A stretch of DNA of 64,000 bases from Treponema sp. OMZ 790 (GCF_024181285.1 NZ_CP051201.1:1860001-1924000), one strand, 5' to 3'. Counted from the first letter of the stretch, positions 36,410 to 45,582 are shown. The notes: generated from the sequence alone by a model not told the origin. Made by a program: numbers and translations.

Positions 36410-37312
36410 ATGAATGTCGCTATTTTCTATGATGAAAAGAAAAAAGACGCAGCGATGGCCATCAAAAATATAATCATATCCCACGAATGCGATGTAACCT
36501 TATACAATGAAGATGAGATATGGAAAGATGAAAACTTAAACACGCCGCGCCATATTATGAAAAACATTACGCATGTTCTCTTTATTTACAGTAAAAATCC
36601 GGCTGCCTATTTGGGCTTTATGTTTTTTTCGGGCTATGCTACAGGTTTAAACCTTCCGGTTCTTGTACTGGAAGAAAACGAAAAACTTGAACTGCCTAAA
36701 AACTTTTTGCGTTCTTTCGTTATGCTGACAATTAAATCATTTGATGCCTATTTTGAGGTAGAAAAAAGGCGCTTTAACGAAAACCTGCTCAAAGAGCAAG
36801 CCCGTACAAAATTATTGGAAAGCGGTTACTCCCTATTTATTCCGAATTATGTGCGCGCAGTTAAAAACAACGAGAAAGAAATCGTCGGTCTTTTTATAGA
36901 TGCAGGTTTTGACCCTTCACAAAAGGATTCCCTCGGAACGCCGGTTCTGTCTCTTGCAGTAAGAAATAAATGTTTAGAAACGCTTGAGCTCCTCCTCGAA
37001 AAAGGTGCCGCTATCAACCTTTGTGCGGAAGACAGAAACTACTCGGCCTTGATGGATGCGGCTCAAATCGGATACGGAGAGGCGGTACAAGCCCTTCTCG
37101 AAAAAAAAGCCGATACCAACATTCAAAGCAAGGACGGACAAACAGCCCTAATTCTTTCGGTAGGCCGCCGTGAAGCCGATATCGTGGAAATGCTTGTAAA
37201 GCACGGAGCCGACTGTAATATAAAAGACGGCCTAGGTATGTCCGCCTTGGGATATGCAAAACTTTTCGGGGATAAGAAAATCTTATCCTTGTTCGGCGAA
37301 CAAACAAACTAA
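36410..37312 (+). CDS. TIR-like/ankyrin repeat protein
   Basis: 300 residues from the ATG at 36410. The first about 110 residues look like a small Rossmann/TIR-type domain (MNVAIFYDEKKKDAAMAIKN, ITHVLFIYSKN, NLPVLVLEE). Residues about 150-300 are four ankyrin repeats (LETLELLLEKGAAINL, AVQALLEKKADTNIQSKDGQ, IVEMLVKHGADCNIKDG). No signal peptide, so cytoplasmic. Probably a sensor or adaptor; a TIR NADase is possible, but I cannot see a clear catalytic Glu. Predicted leaderless. queA follows 34 bases later. Confidence 0.75.
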   Translation: MNVAIFYDEKKKDAAMAIKNIIISHECDVTLYNEDEIWKDENLNTPRHIMKNITHVLFIYSKNPAAYLGFMFFSGYATGLNLPVLVLEENEKLELPKNFLRSFVMLTIKSFDAYFEVEKRRFNENLLKEQARTKLLESGYSLFIPNYVRAVKNNEKEIVGLFIDAGFDPSQKDSLGTPVLSLAVRNKCLETLELLLEKGAAINLCAEDRNYSALMDAAQIGYGEAVQALLEKKADTNIQSKDGQTALILSVGRREADIVEMLVKHGADCNIKDGLGMSALGYAKLFGDKKILSLFGEQTN

Positions 37313-37346
37313 AAATACTTTAAAAATTTACCTTGTATGGAAGACT

Positions 37347-38390
37347 ATGCTTACAAAAGAATTTAACTTTGACTTACCGGAAGAGCTCATAGCTCAATCG
37401 CCTTCAGAAAAAAGAGGCGGAGACAGGCTTTTAATTTTAGACAAACAAAGCGGGAAACTTGAAGACCGCCTTTTTACGGAGCTGCCAGATCTTCTCCCCA
37501 AAAATGCCCTGATGATTTTTAATAATTCGAAGGTGCGCCATGCCCGCATTTATGCAAAAAGCAAAACAAATGCAGTGTGCGAATTTTTAATGATTAATCC
37601 CATGAAGGGCTCGGACGGTTCTCTTTGGCAGGTAATGGCAAAAAAAGCAAAACGTCAAAAACCCGGAAAAACCTTTTTGTTTGAAGACGGAACTGAAGCC
37701 GAAATCATCGAGTCCGAGATATCTCTCGAAAGCGAATTCCGCTGTATGAAATTTAACAGAATCATCGATGACGAGTGGCTCGATAAATACGGCCACATGC
37801 CGCTTCCGCCCTACATTCACCGAAAGGACACCGAAGAAGATGCCGACCGCTACCAAACCGTCTATGCCGAAATATACGGCTCGATTGCAGCGCCCACTGC
37901 CGGCCTTCACTTTACCCGGGAGGTGCTTTCAAAAATACGAGATAAAGGAATCGAGATTGAATATGTAACCCTCCATGTCGGGCTCGGCACCTTTCTTCCG
38001 GTCAGGGCAGAAAGAATAGAAGACCATAAGATGCACACCGAGCATTTTTTTATTTCGGAAGAAACGGCACAAGCTGTTGAAAAAGCAAAAAAGGAAGGAA
38101 GGCCCATCATAGCCGTCGGAACGACCAGCGTGCGCACCCTCGAATCCGCATGGGATGAAAAAAGAAACAAACTAAAAAGAGGGCATCAGGCTACCGATAT
38201 TTTTATTTACCCCTCGTATAAGTTTAAACTGATAGACAAGCTTTTTACGAATTTTCACACCCCCGAATCGAGCCTCGTAATGCTGGTCTCAGCCCTCGCC
38301 GGAAAGGAAAATATTTTTAATGCCTACCGCCACGCCGTCGAAGAAAGATATAAATTCTTTTCGTATGGGGATGCGATGCTGATTTTGTAG
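37347..38390 (+). CDS. queA: tRNA preQ1(34) S-adenosylmethionine ribosyltransferase-isomerase
   Basis: 347 residues, normal length. Moves ribose from SAM to preQ1 in tRNA, giving epoxyqueuosine. Family blocks: YDLP-like FDLPEELIAQSP, NNSKVRHARI, PLPPYIHR near 150, QTVYAEIYGSIAAPTAGLHFT near 170, and GTTSVRTLES. I start at the ATG at 37347 (N-terminus MLTKEFNFDLP as in the family); the longer frame overlaps the ankyrin gene. Confidence 0.97.
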   Translation: MLTKEFNFDLPEELIAQSPSEKRGGDRLLILDKQSGKLEDRLFTELPDLLPKNALMIFNNSKVRHARIYAKSKTNAVCEFLMINPMKGSDGSLWQVMAKKAKRQKPGKTFLFEDGTEAEIIESEISLESEFRCMKFNRIIDDEWLDKYGHMPLPPYIHRKDTEEDADRYQTVYAEIYGSIAAPTAGLHFTREVLSKIRDKGIEIEYVTLHVGLGTFLPVRAERIEDHKMHTEHFFISEETAQAVEKAKKEGRPIIAVGTTSVRTLESAWDEKRNKLKRGHQATDIFIYPSYKFKLIDKLFTNFHTPESSLVMLVSALAGKENIFNAYRHAVEERYKFFSYGDAMLIL

Positions 38391-38401
38391 GGTGTGAGGA
38401 A

Positions 38402-38977
38402 CTAATACAACATCTTACATGCGGCGTGTATTAACTTTTTAGTTACCTCATCGGTAACTTTCGGATTTAATTTAGTCAAATCGGAAGTGCCGATAACAAT
38501 TATTGTAAATGCGTCCGCAAACAAAAGAAAGTCTTCAAGCGTTTTTGAAGTCGCAAGTTTTTCCATCATAAATTTTCCGTTTTCCTTTGTTTGTTCATTC
38601 CTATTATCAAGTAAGCCGTATTTTTTTTGCAGCTTATTATACTCGGCTTGTGAAAGTAATCGGTAAAGATTGAAATGCGAAATAGTATCAATCAAATATT
38701 GTTCCATAGCTTCAAAGGGTATGCCTTTCGGGAATTTTTCCGCCAGCGATAAAAACAGGTTAAAAGCTTCCTCTTTTCTTTTTTTGATGAGCCAAATGAT
38801 AAATTCATCCTTACTTTTAAAAAAATTATAAAACGTTCCGGTTCCGATACCGATGGCTGCGGCAATATCGGAAACTTTTAATTTTTTGTATCCATGAGTT
38901 TTAAGTAAAACATATCCTTGCTCATAAAATTTCCGTATTAAAATTTCCCGTTCTTCTTTTGTAAAATTAGCCGGCAT
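38402..38977 (-). CDS. TetR-family transcriptional regulator
   Basis: 191 residues. N-terminal HTH at about 10-57 (YVLLKTHGYKKLKVSDIAAA, GIGTGTFYNFFKSKDEF). The C-terminal ligand domain is unrecognised. Start 38977 is favoured (GGAGG 5 bases upstream, family-like N-terminus); a GTG at 39040 follows a second copy of the same TCTGGAGGA motif. Divergent from the ECF/ABC operon and facing two matched inverted repeats, which it probably binds. Confidence 0.92.
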   Translation of the reverse strand: MPANFTKEEREILIRKFYEQGYVLLKTHGYKKLKVSDIAAAIGIGTGTFYNFFKSKDEFIIWLIKKRKEEAFNLFLSLAEKFPKGIPFEAMEQYLIDTISHFNLYRLLSQAEYNKLQKKYGLLDNRNEQTKENGKFMMEKLATSKTLEDFLLFADAFTIIVIGTSDLTKLNPKVTDEVTKKLIHAACKMLY

Positions 38978-39069
38978 TTTTCCTCCAGAAAAGTTTTTTA
39001 CATAACAGCGAGGCAGTATTTCTGATGAGCTGTTTATCACATCCTCCAGAAAAACTTTTTGCAGTATCC

Positions 39070-39098
39070 ATTATAGCAGTTATTTTAAAAAAAATCAA
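39070..39098 (-). promoter_or_regulatory. Promoter of the TetR gene
   Basis: TTGATT (39093-39098), 17-base spacer, TATAAT (39070-39075). Operator 1 begins at the very next base (39099). Confidence 0.65.
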
Positions 39099-39130
39099 TC
39101 AATGAATATAAAATTGTAAGAATTCATTGA
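39099..39130. promoter_or_regulatory. TetR operator candidate 1
   Basis: TCAATGAAT (39099-39107) and ATTCATTGA (39122-39130), 14 bases apart. The right arm overlaps the -35 box of the ECF promoter, and the left arm abuts the tetR -35 box. Confidence 0.75.
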
Positions 39131-39155
39131 CAAATTATTTAAAATATGATATATT
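39127..39155 (+). promoter_or_regulatory. Promoter of the ECF/ABC operon
   Basis: TTGACA (39127-39132), 17-base spacer, TATATT (39150-39155). Predicted start near 39162, inside operator 2. Confidence 0.75.
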
Positions 39156-39159
39156 CACT

Positions 39160-39193
39160 TTCAATGAATTTATTATTAAAAATATTCATTGAA
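39160..39193. promoter_or_regulatory. TetR operator candidate 2
   Basis: TTCAATGAAT (39160-39169) and ATTCATTGAA (39184-39193), again 14 bases apart. Its centre is 62 bases (about six helix turns) from operator 1, and it covers the transcription start. Confidence 0.75.
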
Positions 39194-39211
39194 TAATAGG
39201 ATGCAAAAAAA

Positions 39212-41338
39212 ATGATACTGTTTGAGAATTTTTATTTTACCTATGATGGAGAAGAAAAATCATCTTTGACGAATATAAATTTGAAGATAAATGAAGGTGA
39301 ATGTGTTATTATTACCGGCTTGAGCGGCTGCGGAAAAACAACATTGTTAAGAATAATCAATGGACTTTGTCCAAGCATATTTCAAGGAAGTGCTTTAGGA
39401 ACTTTTAAAACACGCTTTTATGATTACAACAACAGTTTTGCAGCTTTTAACTCTGCCTATACAGCCAGCATACTGCAAAATCCTAAAAGCAGTTTTTTAT
39501 TTTCAAATGCGGAGGAAGAATGTACCTATTCCGCAAAATGTATTGGAAAAAGCAAAGAACGAATAGAAGTTAAATTGAAAGAATGCAAAGAAAAATATAC
39601 CCAATTATTATTGCATAAAAATATTTTGAATATTTCAAGCGGAGAAGCTCAAACGTTAAGTATTTTAAGCAGCTTAATAAAAACACCAAAGATAATTGTT
39701 ATGGATGAGCCCACGGCGAATTTAGATATAAACGAAATAACTAACTTGAAAAGACATATTAATGAGCTTAAAAAAAATAATGTAACAATAGTTATTGCAG
39801 AACATAGGGTTGGGTATCTAAAAGATATCTGCGATGCGGTATATGTAATGCAAGACGGACGGTTAATCGATGATGAAAAATATGAAATAAGAAGTCAAAA
39901 CATCAATTTTTCAAGACCGGCAAAAGCAAATCCGGACATAAAAAAAGATAACCTGAATATTTCAAACCTGAATTATCGTATTAAAAATAATACAATTTTA
40001 AAAAATGTACATGTATCTATCAACTCATCTATGGTAACGGCAATTGTAGGTAAAAACGGCTCCGGTAAAACGACATTGGGTAAATTAATTGCAGGTTTAA
40101 TACAATCTAAAAAATCCGTTTTTACCTTGAATGATAAGATTCTTTCAACCAAAGACAGAATAAATATGTCTTATTTTTGTATGCAGGAAAGCTATCATCA
40201 AATGGTTACCGGATCGGTCAAAGAAGAAATACTGCTTCAAAATAATCAGCTCACGGATTTTGAAATAAAATCGCTTCTTGAATTGGTTGATATGAGTGAT
40301 TTTGAAAACAAACACCCGTCTAAACTGTCGGGCGGGCAGGTTTTAAGATTAGCGGTTCTTTTAGCATACATCAGCAATAATAAGATTATCGTTTTAGATG
40401 AGCCGACAAGCGGTTTGGATTTTAAACGAATGAAACTTATATGCAATTTAATTAAAAAAATGAGAGAAGAAGGAAGATTTATCTTTCTCATTTCTCACGA
40501 CTTGGAACTATTATCGGAAGTTGCCGATGAGTACATTCTTTTAGAACAAGGAAAAATTATTGAGCATAAAAAACTTGATACTCAAAATGATTTCAAGCAG
40601 ATGATTTCTCAAATTTTAAATAAAGAAAAGATAGAAGAAAATGTTTTTATTACCAAAGAAAATAATACAGCTTCAAAAATTAATCCTGTTGTTAATCTCA
40701 TTGTATTTTTTACGATTGCCAATGCGGTATTTTTTTATCCGGTAGAACAAAGTTCCGTTTATTTAATGTTGCTAACGGGAATTATCATTTTTCTTAACAA
40801 AAACTATATGCTGTTAGTAAAAATGCTTATGTTTTATTTTCTATTGGCTAAAGCAAAAATGCTTTGCCCATTATATTATCAAATATTTATCGAAATTTTT
40901 CTTATGAGAGGAACGATATGCGCGTATGCGCTAAAAAATATAACGGCAAATACAAAACTTATAACTATTATCGAATCTTTAGAAAAAATAAAACTGACTG
41001 ATTACATATTGATACCGGTTATATCTTTGCTTCGATTATTTCCGATGATGAGATACGACTCATCGATTGCCTATATGAGTTTAAAAACCAGAAAGTTGAT
41101 TAAAAACAGAAGTCCTGTTGCTGTTTGGAATTTTATTATCGTGCCGATTGTTTTCAGTCTGATAAGAAGTGCTGAAAACTTATCTTGCGGAATTGAAACA
41201 AAGGGTATGATTATTAACAAAAAAAGAACAATATTGACACAGGTCAAGTTCAAACTAATGGATTATATATTATTGATTACATATATAGCGATTTACACAT
41301 TTTTATTTATAGGAGAAATAAAATGGATAACAAATTAA
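39212..41338 (+). CDS. Fused ECF transporter ATPase-ATPase-EcfT protein
   Basis: 708 residues. First ATPase with Walker A GLSGCGKTT at 36-44 and ISSGEAQ signature; second with GKNGSGKTT near 279-287, LSGGQVLRL and VLDEPTSGLD. From about residue 490 a hydrophobic EcfT-type domain follows, with several membrane helices (NPVVNLIVFFTIANAVFF) and LKTRKLIKN/CGIETKGM coupling-helix-like segments. This would combine the three shared parts of an energy-coupling factor module in one chain. The S component gene overlaps its end by 16 bases. Confidence 0.88.
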   Translation: MILFENFYFTYDGEEKSSLTNINLKINEGECVIITGLSGCGKTTLLRIINGLCPSIFQGSALGTFKTRFYDYNNSFAAFNSAYTASILQNPKSSFLFSNAEEECTYSAKCIGKSKERIEVKLKECKEKYTQLLLHKNILNISSGEAQTLSILSSLIKTPKIIVMDEPTANLDINEITNLKRHINELKKNNVTIVIAEHRVGYLKDICDAVYVMQDGRLIDDEKYEIRSQNINFSRPAKANPDIKKDNLNISNLNYRIKNNTILKNVHVSINSSMVTAIVGKNGSGKTTLGKLIAGLIQSKKSVFTLNDKILSTKDRINMSYFCMQESYHQMVTGSVKEEILLQNNQLTDFEIKSLLELVDMSDFENKHPSKLSGGQVLRLAVLLAYISNNKIIVLDEPTSGLDFKRMKLICNLIKKMREEGRFIFLISHDLELLSEVADEYILLEQGKIIEHKKLDTQNDFKQMISQILNKEKIEENVFITKENNTASKINPVVNLIVFFTIANAVFFYPVEQSSVYLMLLTGIIIFLNKNYMLLVKMLMFYFLLAKAKMLCPLYYQIFIEIFLMRGTICAYALKNITANTKLITIIESLEKIKLTDYILIPVISLLRLFPMMRYDSSIAYMSLKTRKLIKNRSPVAVWNFIIVPIVFSLIRSAENLSCGIETKGMIINKKRTILTQVKFKLMDYILLITYIAIYTFLFIGEIKWITN

Positions 41339-41880
41339 CAATTAAAGATTTAGTATTAACAGCGGCTTTTTCGGTATTAGGGATCAGTTTTATGTATTTA
41401 ATTCCGCTTCCCTTTTTATTTACGCCTTACACAATCTTGATTTCACCGATTGCACAAAGTTTATTTATGGCTTTGCCCTTTATTTTGACCGGTGCTAAAA
41501 TTCAAAAGAAATGGGCTATATTAATTTACTGTGTAATATGGGGATTAGGCGGAATTATGCCGTATTACATCGCAATGATGACCATTGCCGGATTGATCGG
41601 CGAATATATATTGTCTAAGGTTAAGGACAGATTTAAAGGATTAAGCCTTTCTTTTACGGCAGCTATCCTTGCACATTATGTAGGAGGAACAATAATTCCG
41701 TACTTCATTACAAGGCAACAACAATTTGAAATGGTAAAACAAATGTATGGTGAAGATTACGCTGTTAAAATGCAAAATTTAAAAACAATACCATTTATGA
41801 TCGGCATCGCAGCAACTATTATCATTGTTTCTTTTATCGGCAGTAATATTGCAAAACGGTTTTTCAAAAACCATTTTTAA
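41323..41880 (+). CDS. ECF transporter S component, Trep_Strep family (MptD-like)
   Basis: 185 residues with about five or six membrane helices (DLVLTAAFSVLGISFMYLIP, FTPYTILISPIAQSLFMALP). It matches the style of the Trep_Strep/MptD S-component family, whose substrates are not established. AGGAG precedes the ATG. It overlaps the fused A-A-T gene and should be its substrate-binding partner. Confidence 0.85.
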   Translation: MDNKLTIKDLVLTAAFSVLGISFMYLIPLPFLFTPYTILISPIAQSLFMALPFILTGAKIQKKWAILIYCVIWGLGGIMPYYIAMMTIAGLIGEYILSKVKDRFKGLSLSFTAAILAHYVGGTIIPYFITRQQQFEMVKQMYGEDYAVKMQNLKTIPFMIGIAATIIIVSFIGSNIAKRFFKNHF

Positions 41881-41899
41881 ATTTTAAAAGGAGATAGTT

Positions 41900-42616
41900 A
41901 TGATTGAATTAAAACAGGTAACAAAGCGGTATAAAAAATTCCTTGCGCTTACGGATTTTTCATATCGGTTTTTAAATGGAAGTGCTTACGGCATATTAGG
42001 AGTTAACGGGGCAGGTAAAAGCACCTTGATTAACTGTATTACAAAAAATATTTCATTTCAGGGAGATTTGAAATTTGTAGATTTGAGTATTTGGGATATC
42101 GGATATGTTCCGCAGGAACTTGCAATTTATCCCGAGCTTTCCGTGTTGGATAATTTGCTCTTTTTTGCTTCAACTTACAAAATGGATAAAAAATATGCTA
42201 AAGAGAGAAGTCTGGAATTAATCGAAAAAGCCGGTTTGAAAGAAAAAATTTCTACCATGGCAAAGGACTTATCCGGAGGTATGAAAAGAAAATTAAATCT
42301 GATAACAGCCTTGGTTCACAATCCTAAGCTGCTGATTTGCGATGAGGTTTGTGTCGGAATTGATCCGATTTCAAGAAGTGAAATTTTAGAATATCTTAAA
42401 GATTTAAAAAATGAAGGTTTAAATATCATTTATACTTCACATTATTTGGACGAAGTTGAATTTTTATGTAATAAAATAATATTTTTGGATAAAGGAAAAT
42501 TAATTCTTGAAGGAGATACAAAGGAGCTTATTGATAAAATGTCGGAAGTAAGCCGCGAAAAATCCAATCTTTCCGACTTGTTTATGCAAGTTTTAAGGGG
42601 CGGTGAATATGCTTAA
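41900..42616 (+). CDS. ABC-2 type transporter ATP-binding protein
   Basis: 238 residues. Walker A GVNGAGKSTL near 34, Q-loop YVPQEL, signature LSGGMKRKL, Walker B LLICDEVCVGIDP with the catalytic Glu, and switch TSHYLDE. Typical of the CcmA/DrrA export type. AAAGGAG site; 19 bases after the S component. Pairs with the two permeases downstream. Confidence 0.94.
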   Translation: MIELKQVTKRYKKFLALTDFSYRFLNGSAYGILGVNGAGKSTLINCITKNISFQGDLKFVDLSIWDIGYVPQELAIYPELSVLDNLLFFASTYKMDKKYAKERSLELIEKAGLKEKISTMAKDLSGGMKRKLNLITALVHNPKLLICDEVCVGIDPISRSEILEYLKDLKNEGLNIIYTSHYLDEVEFLCNKIIFLDKGKLILEGDTKELIDKMSEVSREKSNLSDLFMQVLRGGEYA

Positions 42617-43376
42617 AAAAGAGATGAAGGGAATAGTTAAAAATCCCATCTATTACATTGTCATGATACTTCCATTTATCATCACATTTATTATGAGTGA
42701 AGGGACGAAAAATTATCTATTGCAACGCCCTGAATTTGCTCATAAGATAAATGCGACGAAAGAAATCGTTCTATACAGTGGACAGATTTTAGATGCAAAA
42801 ATACAATTTGCGGTGAGTGAACTCAATTTTATGCTTTTGATGGCATCGATTTTGATTGGACTGAGTGTATTTGAGGAAAGAAGACTTCATATTTGGGATA
42901 GGATTGTAGATAAGCGAAAATTTGTTTTGGTTAAATTTTTTGCTCACTATATATTTTCAGTAGTGATGATTGTTTTCAATCTAATTTTATTTGCTATAAT
43001 TTTTGATATGCAAACACCTTTACAGTCAACTTTAATTCTTTTAAGTATGCCGACAGTCAGTATGCTTTTTGGAATTTTGATAGGCTTAATAGTTCAAAAT
43101 AGGGCAATGCTTTCAAATACGATTTTAATGATAGTTATGTTTATGGGATTTTTCGGAGGAGCTTTAAGTTTAACTTCCGTATTGTCAAATACAAAATTTA
43201 TGAATGTTTTGATGTATATATCTCCGTTGACATTGGCTAATAAGTTAATTTACAAAAATTTGATCAATGTAAATCCGGGAAGGGAGCTGGTTATTTGGAT
43301 TGCTTTCATTCTCGGATTTGCAGGATTATGTATTGCTTTTATAGAAAGGAGAATAAAAAATGGTACAGTCATTTAA
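42609..43376 (+). CDS. ABC-2 type permease 1
   Basis: 255 residues, six predicted membrane helices (YYIVMILPFIITFIMSEG first) and a large loop after the first, as in ABC-2 exporters. I start at the ATG at 42609, 8 bases after AAGGGG; a GTG at 42603 is the alternative. It overlaps the ATPase gene and the second permease, so all three are coupled. Confidence 0.88.
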   Translation: MLKKEMKGIVKNPIYYIVMILPFIITFIMSEGTKNYLLQRPEFAHKINATKEIVLYSGQILDAKIQFAVSELNFMLLMASILIGLSVFEERRLHIWDRIVDKRKFVLVKFFAHYIFSVVMIVFNLILFAIIFDMQTPLQSTLILLSMPTVSMLFGILIGLIVQNRAMLSNTILMIVMFMGFFGGALSLTSVLSNTKFMNVLMYISPLTLANKLIYKNLINVNPGRELVIWIAFILGFAGLCIAFIERRIKNGTVI

Positions 43377-44283
43377 TTTTACTTTCAAAGTTTTACGAAA
43401 TACAAAAGGCTTCATTGTTTCAATGATCATTATGCCTATATTTATGATATTGCTTGTAAGTATCACTTTGGCATATTCAAATGTCCCGACAGTTGCATAT
43501 ATCGGAGAAAAAGCGCCGAATGTAACAAATATAAAAATGATGAAGATAGACGAAAGAGAAAAAAATTATTTTTTAGGAATATCACAAGGAACTTTGGTTA
43601 TACGGACAAACAGTAATGGAGAAGTTGAAAAATATTACAGCAGCATAAAAAACAATCCGTTAATACCTTTAATCGAAAATGCGGATAAAAATGCTGAAGT
43701 CTTTACGGAAAGACCGAGCATAAACTATTCAATCGGAACGATGCTGTTTAAATTACTGACAGCGGCAGGTTTGTTAGCGACCGTTTTAATCCAAGAAAAA
43801 GGAAACGGAATACTATTAAGGGTGAAAAACTCCAAGACAAAATTAAGCACCTATATTTTGGGAAAAAGTGTTGCAATTATGTTTGTATATGAGATTGCAA
43901 CGATTGCAATTTTGACGTTTTACAAATTTGCAAACTATGATTTCGGAAAATCCAATGTAATTGATTTGGGAATTATATTCACCGTTGCACTTTTTATTTC
44001 AACGGGAATATATATTTTTGTTGCAGGATTGATTAAAAATGAAGGACTGATATGGGGAATATCATCAGGAATTATTTTTCCGCTTGGAATTTGTTCAGGT
44101 ATTTTATTTCCGATTGAATATATGCCGGAGTGGATGAAGAGGATAGCTCATATTTCGCCCTTGTATTATATGCAGCATTCAATAACAAGCGGAAAACTTG
44201 AAACAGTACCTATCGTTATTATGCTGTCAATTTCTCTTATACTGGGTTTAATTGGAATAAGGTTGATTGAAAAGGGGAGATGA
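43360..44283 (+). CDS. ABC-2 type permease 2
   Basis: 307 residues. First helix near 17-38, a long extracytoplasmic loop (about 40-130) and five helices after residue 130, including GLIWGISSGIIFPLGICSG and FPIEYMPEWMK, the usual ABC2_membrane pattern. AAGGAG site. Last gene of the TetR-controlled operon, followed by a terminator. Confidence 0.9.
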   Translation: MVQSFNFTFKVLRNTKGFIVSMIIMPIFMILLVSITLAYSNVPTVAYIGEKAPNVTNIKMMKIDEREKNYFLGISQGTLVIRTNSNGEVEKYYSSIKNNPLIPLIENADKNAEVFTERPSINYSIGTMLFKLLTAAGLLATVLIQEKGNGILLRVKNSKTKLSTYILGKSVAIMFVYEIATIAILTFYKFANYDFGKSNVIDLGIIFTVALFISTGIYIFVAGLIKNEGLIWGISSGIIFPLGICSGILFPIEYMPEWMKRIAHISPLYYMQHSITSGKLETVPIVIMLSISLILGLIGIRLIEKGR

Positions 44284-44329
44284 TAGGATTTTTCTATTTT
44301 TATCTCTTACGCCTTAATTCGGACATAAA

Positions 44330-44366
44330 AAAAGGAAGTATCGGCTGTTTGCTTTTACTTCCTTTT
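44330..44366. terminator. Bidirectional terminator
   Basis: AAAAGGAAGTA and TACTTCCTTTT (11-bp stem, 15-base loop) with A- and T-rich flanks. It ends the ABC operon and the flavodoxin transcript. Confidence 0.75.
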
Positions 44367-44410
44367 AGTGGTTTTATTTATTTGTTTTACTTCGACAAAC
44401 TGGGATTTAT
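44357..44410. repeat. Cassette 3' repeat, copy A
   Basis: 54 bases running into the end of the flavodoxin gene. It is matched closely by 46551-46604 at the end of the DUF1697 gene, sharing TTGTTTTACTTCG and a CAAAC core. Confidence 0.65.
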
Positions 44411-44868
44411 AAATTACTATCTAACCATATTTTTAGTTCATCAAAACTGTAATCTCCTTTTAAGGCTATTCCATCTTTAATAATTGAATTTTTACATTCC
44501 TTTTTGTAATCTTCAATCATTCTCCCAAAACCACCTCCGCCATGCGTGCAAAACGGAATGATTGTCTTTCCACTTAAATCAACCGTTCTTAAAAACGATA
44601 GCACGGGTGGGGCAAAAGTTTTAAGCCAATTAGGAGAGCCAATAAAAACCACCTCTGCATTTTCAATAGTTTCCGTTCCTTGAACAAGAGGTGGACAGTA
44701 TCCTTTTTCGATTTCTTCTCTCGCTTCTTTTACAGCTGTATTATATGAGAATGAATAAGGCTTTTGTGGCTTCAGCTCTCTCAAATCTCCATCAGTAATC
44801 AACGCAATATCTTCTGCCAATCTTCTTGTTATTCCTGAATATGAATAATATACAACTAAAGGACTCAT
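44407..44868 (-). CDS. Flavodoxin-family protein
   Basis: 153 residues from the ATG at 44868 (GGAGG 8 bases upstream). FMN phosphate loop YYSYSGITRRLAE at 6-18, GSPNWLKTFAPPVLSFL near 76-92 and the THGGGGFGRM ring-stacking loop near 106. Similar to small flavodoxins often annotated as NAD(P)H-dependent FMN proteins. The stop codon lies inside repeat A. First of the accessory array. Confidence 0.87.
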   Translation of the reverse strand: MSPLVVYYSYSGITRRLAEDIALITDGDLRELKPQKPYSFSYNTAVKEAREEIEKGYCPPLVQGTETIENAEVVFIGSPNWLKTFAPPVLSFLRTVDLSGKTIIPFCTHGGGGFGRMIEDYKKECKNSIIKDGIALKGDYSFDELKIWLDSNL

Positions 44869-44956
44869 TATAATTACCTCCTTAACTTCTAATTTGATTA
44901 TTTCTTTTTCTTCGGTTTTGGCATACTTTTCATCCCCAAAAATTTCTGATTTGATA

Positions 44957-45478
44957 TTATTCTCCAAAAATACTTGCTATAATTTCCTCGACTTCATCCT
45001 CAGAAATCTCATATTTCCCACAAATAATTTTGAACTCTTCGTACATCTGTGCAATTTCTTCAGGAGATCTGCTTTTATAGTCTTTTTTGTTCTCAATACT
45101 ATGTTGATACAAAATTTCATCAATTTCCTGTCTTGCAAGAATATTAAACCGATCTTGTACAAACTTTCCGCTATCATCTCTATAAAATGCTGTTCCAAGT
45201 GGAGAATCTAATAATGGAATAATATCTTCGTCATTATTTGCGACTGAATTTAACTCGTATATTCCGGAGTTCTTTGGATTGTTCATATATTCGTCGTCTT
45301 CGTCCCCACAAGTAAACCTCCAGCCACTATCACCTTCAAAGTCGGGATATTCTCTGTACATATATCCTACCTTTTCACCCTCTACCATAATTCTATCTGT
45401 CGCTAAACAGCCCTCCGGCTCATCCCAGTGAAAAAGTTCTTTCATATCTTCTACTTTTACACTCCATTTTTTATCCAT
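44957..45478 (-). CDS. DUF2185 (Imm33-type) protein
   Basis: 173 residues. The first about 100 match the DUF2185/Imm33 pattern: CLATDRIMVEGEKVGYMYRE, SGWRFTCGDEDDEYM, NDEDIIPLLDSPLGTAF. A helical C-terminal part follows. This family is often an immunity protein of polymorphic toxin systems; no cognate toxin is next to it. The start at 45478 has GGGGG 5 bases upstream; 45490 is the alternative. Preceded by the shared array promoter. Confidence 0.78.
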   Translation of the reverse strand: MDKKWSVKVEDMKELFHWDEPEGCLATDRIMVEGEKVGYMYREYPDFEGDSGWRFTCGDEDDEYMNNPKNSGIYELNSVANNDEDIIPLLDSPLGTAFYRDDSGKFVQDRFNILARQEIDEILYQHSIENKKDYKSRSPEEIAQMYEEFKIICGKYEISEDEVEEIIASIFGE

Positions 45479-45553
45479 TTGTTCCCCCATACTCCATTAT
45501 TCATCTTTTCGCATCAAACACTCAGTAGTTTCATCTAATTTAATCTATTTTTT

Positions 45554-45582
45554 ATTATACCGTATTTCCCATATTTTGTCAT
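45554..45582 (-). promoter_or_regulatory. Array promoter, copy 1
   Basis: ATGACA (45577-45582), 17-base spacer, TATAAT (45554-45559). The same layout precedes other genes of the array. The rest of 45479-45768 shows nothing recognisable. Confidence 0.55.

Noticed and set aside
44280..44480. 66-codon frame overlapping the end of the second ABC-2 permease
   Set aside because: It reads through a strong terminator hairpin and into the convergent flavodoxin gene; the product looks random.
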